From: Streptomyces globosus
GTDB taxonomy: Bacteria > Actinomycetota > Actinomycetes > Streptomycetales > Streptomycetaceae
Length of the DNA stretch: 64,000 nucleotides
Direction: 5' to 3'
Assembly (NCBI RefSeq): GCF_003325375.1
Contig: NZ_CP030862.1
Coordinates: forward strand, 371,001 to 435,000
The notes under the pieces were generated by a model. It saw nothing but the letters and a program-made list of their open reading frames with translations. It had not been told where the DNA came from and ran no database searches. Shown here one piece after another: positions 63,625 to 64,000 of this stretch (within the stretch, counting starts at the first letter, position 1; each line of letters begins with the position of its first letter). The position numbers and the translations under genes are program-made.

Positions 63625-64000
63625 GGGAGTTGACACACCCTTGCGCCATCCGTAAGGTTCTTCGAGTTGTCCGACGTGAGCGCTGACTGCGGTCGGTCCC
63701 CGGACAGCCATTCCGCACCACACACCTGAGCGAACGGCGCGCTGTGCCGTCTCGTTTTCATGCGTGTTTGCGAATGGGGAATCCGCGTTCCAGGACGCAG
63801 CCGCCGATTGGCATCGGGGGCGAGGAATCCGCTAATGTCTCACAACGCCGCAGGGGCCCAACGGCCCCCAAGGCGAATCCCGCTGACTGGGAGTCAGCCC
63901 CGAGAGGGTCTGATAGAGTCGGAACCGCCGGAAAGGGAAAGCGCGAAAGCGAAAACCACGGAAAGCGGAGCGCGAAAGACTCTGATAGAGTCGGAAACGC
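63625..64000 (+). promoter_or_regulatory. rRNA operon promoter region (16S gene lies beyond the window)
   Basis: No gene is present. A near-consensus promoter TTGACA-N17-TAAGGT (63630-63658) heads rightward. Further candidates follow: TTGGCA with TAATGT at 63808-63838, and two copies of TCTGATAGAGTCGGAA at 63909-63924 and 63981-63996, 72 bases apart, with A/G-rich filler (GGAAAGGGAAAGCGCGAAAGCG). An inverted repeat CTGACT-GGG-AGTCAG lies at 63883-63897. Stacked promoters with this TCTGATAGAGT core are typical of Streptomyces rrn operons. Confidence 0.8.
63909..63996 (+). repeat. direct repeat of an rrn promoter core
   Basis: TCTGATAGAGTCGGAA occurs at 63909-63924 and 63981-63996. Each probably contains a TAGAGT -10 box, so the copies act as tandem start sites. 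Confidence 0.75.

Noticed and set aside
63472..63640. A T-box riboswitch upstream of trpS.
   Set aside because: No T-box sequence or specifier loop is visible, whereas a Trp leader peptide and attenuator explain the region fully.
63700..64000. The start of the 16S rRNA gene itself.
   Set aside because: No 16S sequence is reached before the window ends; only promoter-type repeats are present.

Overview
The window is high-GC actinobacterial DNA and looks like a Streptomyces core chromosome. The evidence is strong third-position GC, GTG starts with 4-base GTGA overlaps, many start codons placed 6-7 bases after a TANNNT -10 box (leaderless transcripts), and a gene order I know from Streptomyces: ftsH-folE-folate block, nadB/nadC/panC, lsr2-clpC, sigE-cseABC, disA-radA, ilvD, proC-trpS and then a ribosomal RNA operon promoter. 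I see no insertion sequence, prophage, CRISPR array, tRNA or attachment site.

Layout. 1-5 kb: the 3' end of ftsH, then folE, facing the minus-strand operon folP-NTF2-folB-folK-DUF3180. 5-8 kb: an MprF/LysX-like lipid lysyltransferase divergent from a membrane-anchored esterase. 8-12 kb: a glycine betaine-type ABC importer whose ATPase is divergent from its two permeases and binding lipoprotein. 12-20 kb: a coiled-coil membrane protein, a small Cys protein, arylamine N-acetyltransferase, a solitary NuoD-like protein, two bacterial PH-domain membrane proteins, a two-component system and a MidA/NDUFAF7-type methyltransferase. 20-29 kb: a secreted M28 aminopeptidase, a DUF5937/ArsR regulator, and the coupled operon DUF2520-panC-nadB-nadC-coaX for pantothenate/CoA and NAD. 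29-33 kb: a threonine aldolase-like enzyme, DUF397, small conserved proteins, a BlaI-type regulator, N-acetylglutamate synthase and Lsr2. 34-37 kb: clpC with a rich regulatory region. 37-44 kb: envelope functions (secreted M23 peptidase, LamG-type protein, sigE-cseA-cseB-cseC, mutY, a PAP2 phosphatase). 44-50 kb: a membrane-anchored protein, disA, radA, a sigma-like/ZAS/BACON membrane fusion and an orphan MT0933-type antitoxin. 50-55 kb: a Cys-rich protein, a Ppx/GppA phosphatase, a TIM-barrel isomerase and ilvD. 55-64 kb: a secreted beta-helix/PKD protein, a Ser/Thr kinase with a PQQ propeller, an SH3-like protein, a small membrane protein, proC, and trpS with a complete tryptophan attenuator, ending in rRNA promoters.

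How it fits together. Three themes recur. The first is cofactor synthesis: folate, CoA, NAD, and two synthesis genes for branched-chain amino acids and proline. The second is envelope integrity: the SigE-Cse system, the M23 hydrolase and its structured leader, lipid lysylation, PAP2, and DisA making c-di-AMP. The third is protein and nucleoid quality control: FtsH, ClpC under predicted ClgR and SigR control, and Lsr2. The observations I rate highest are the sigma/anti-sigma/BACON fusion, the solitary NuoD-like protein with an altered quinone residue near a MidA methyltransferase, the trpS attenuator, the hairpin that hides the lsr2 ribosome binding site, and the clpC regulatory region.
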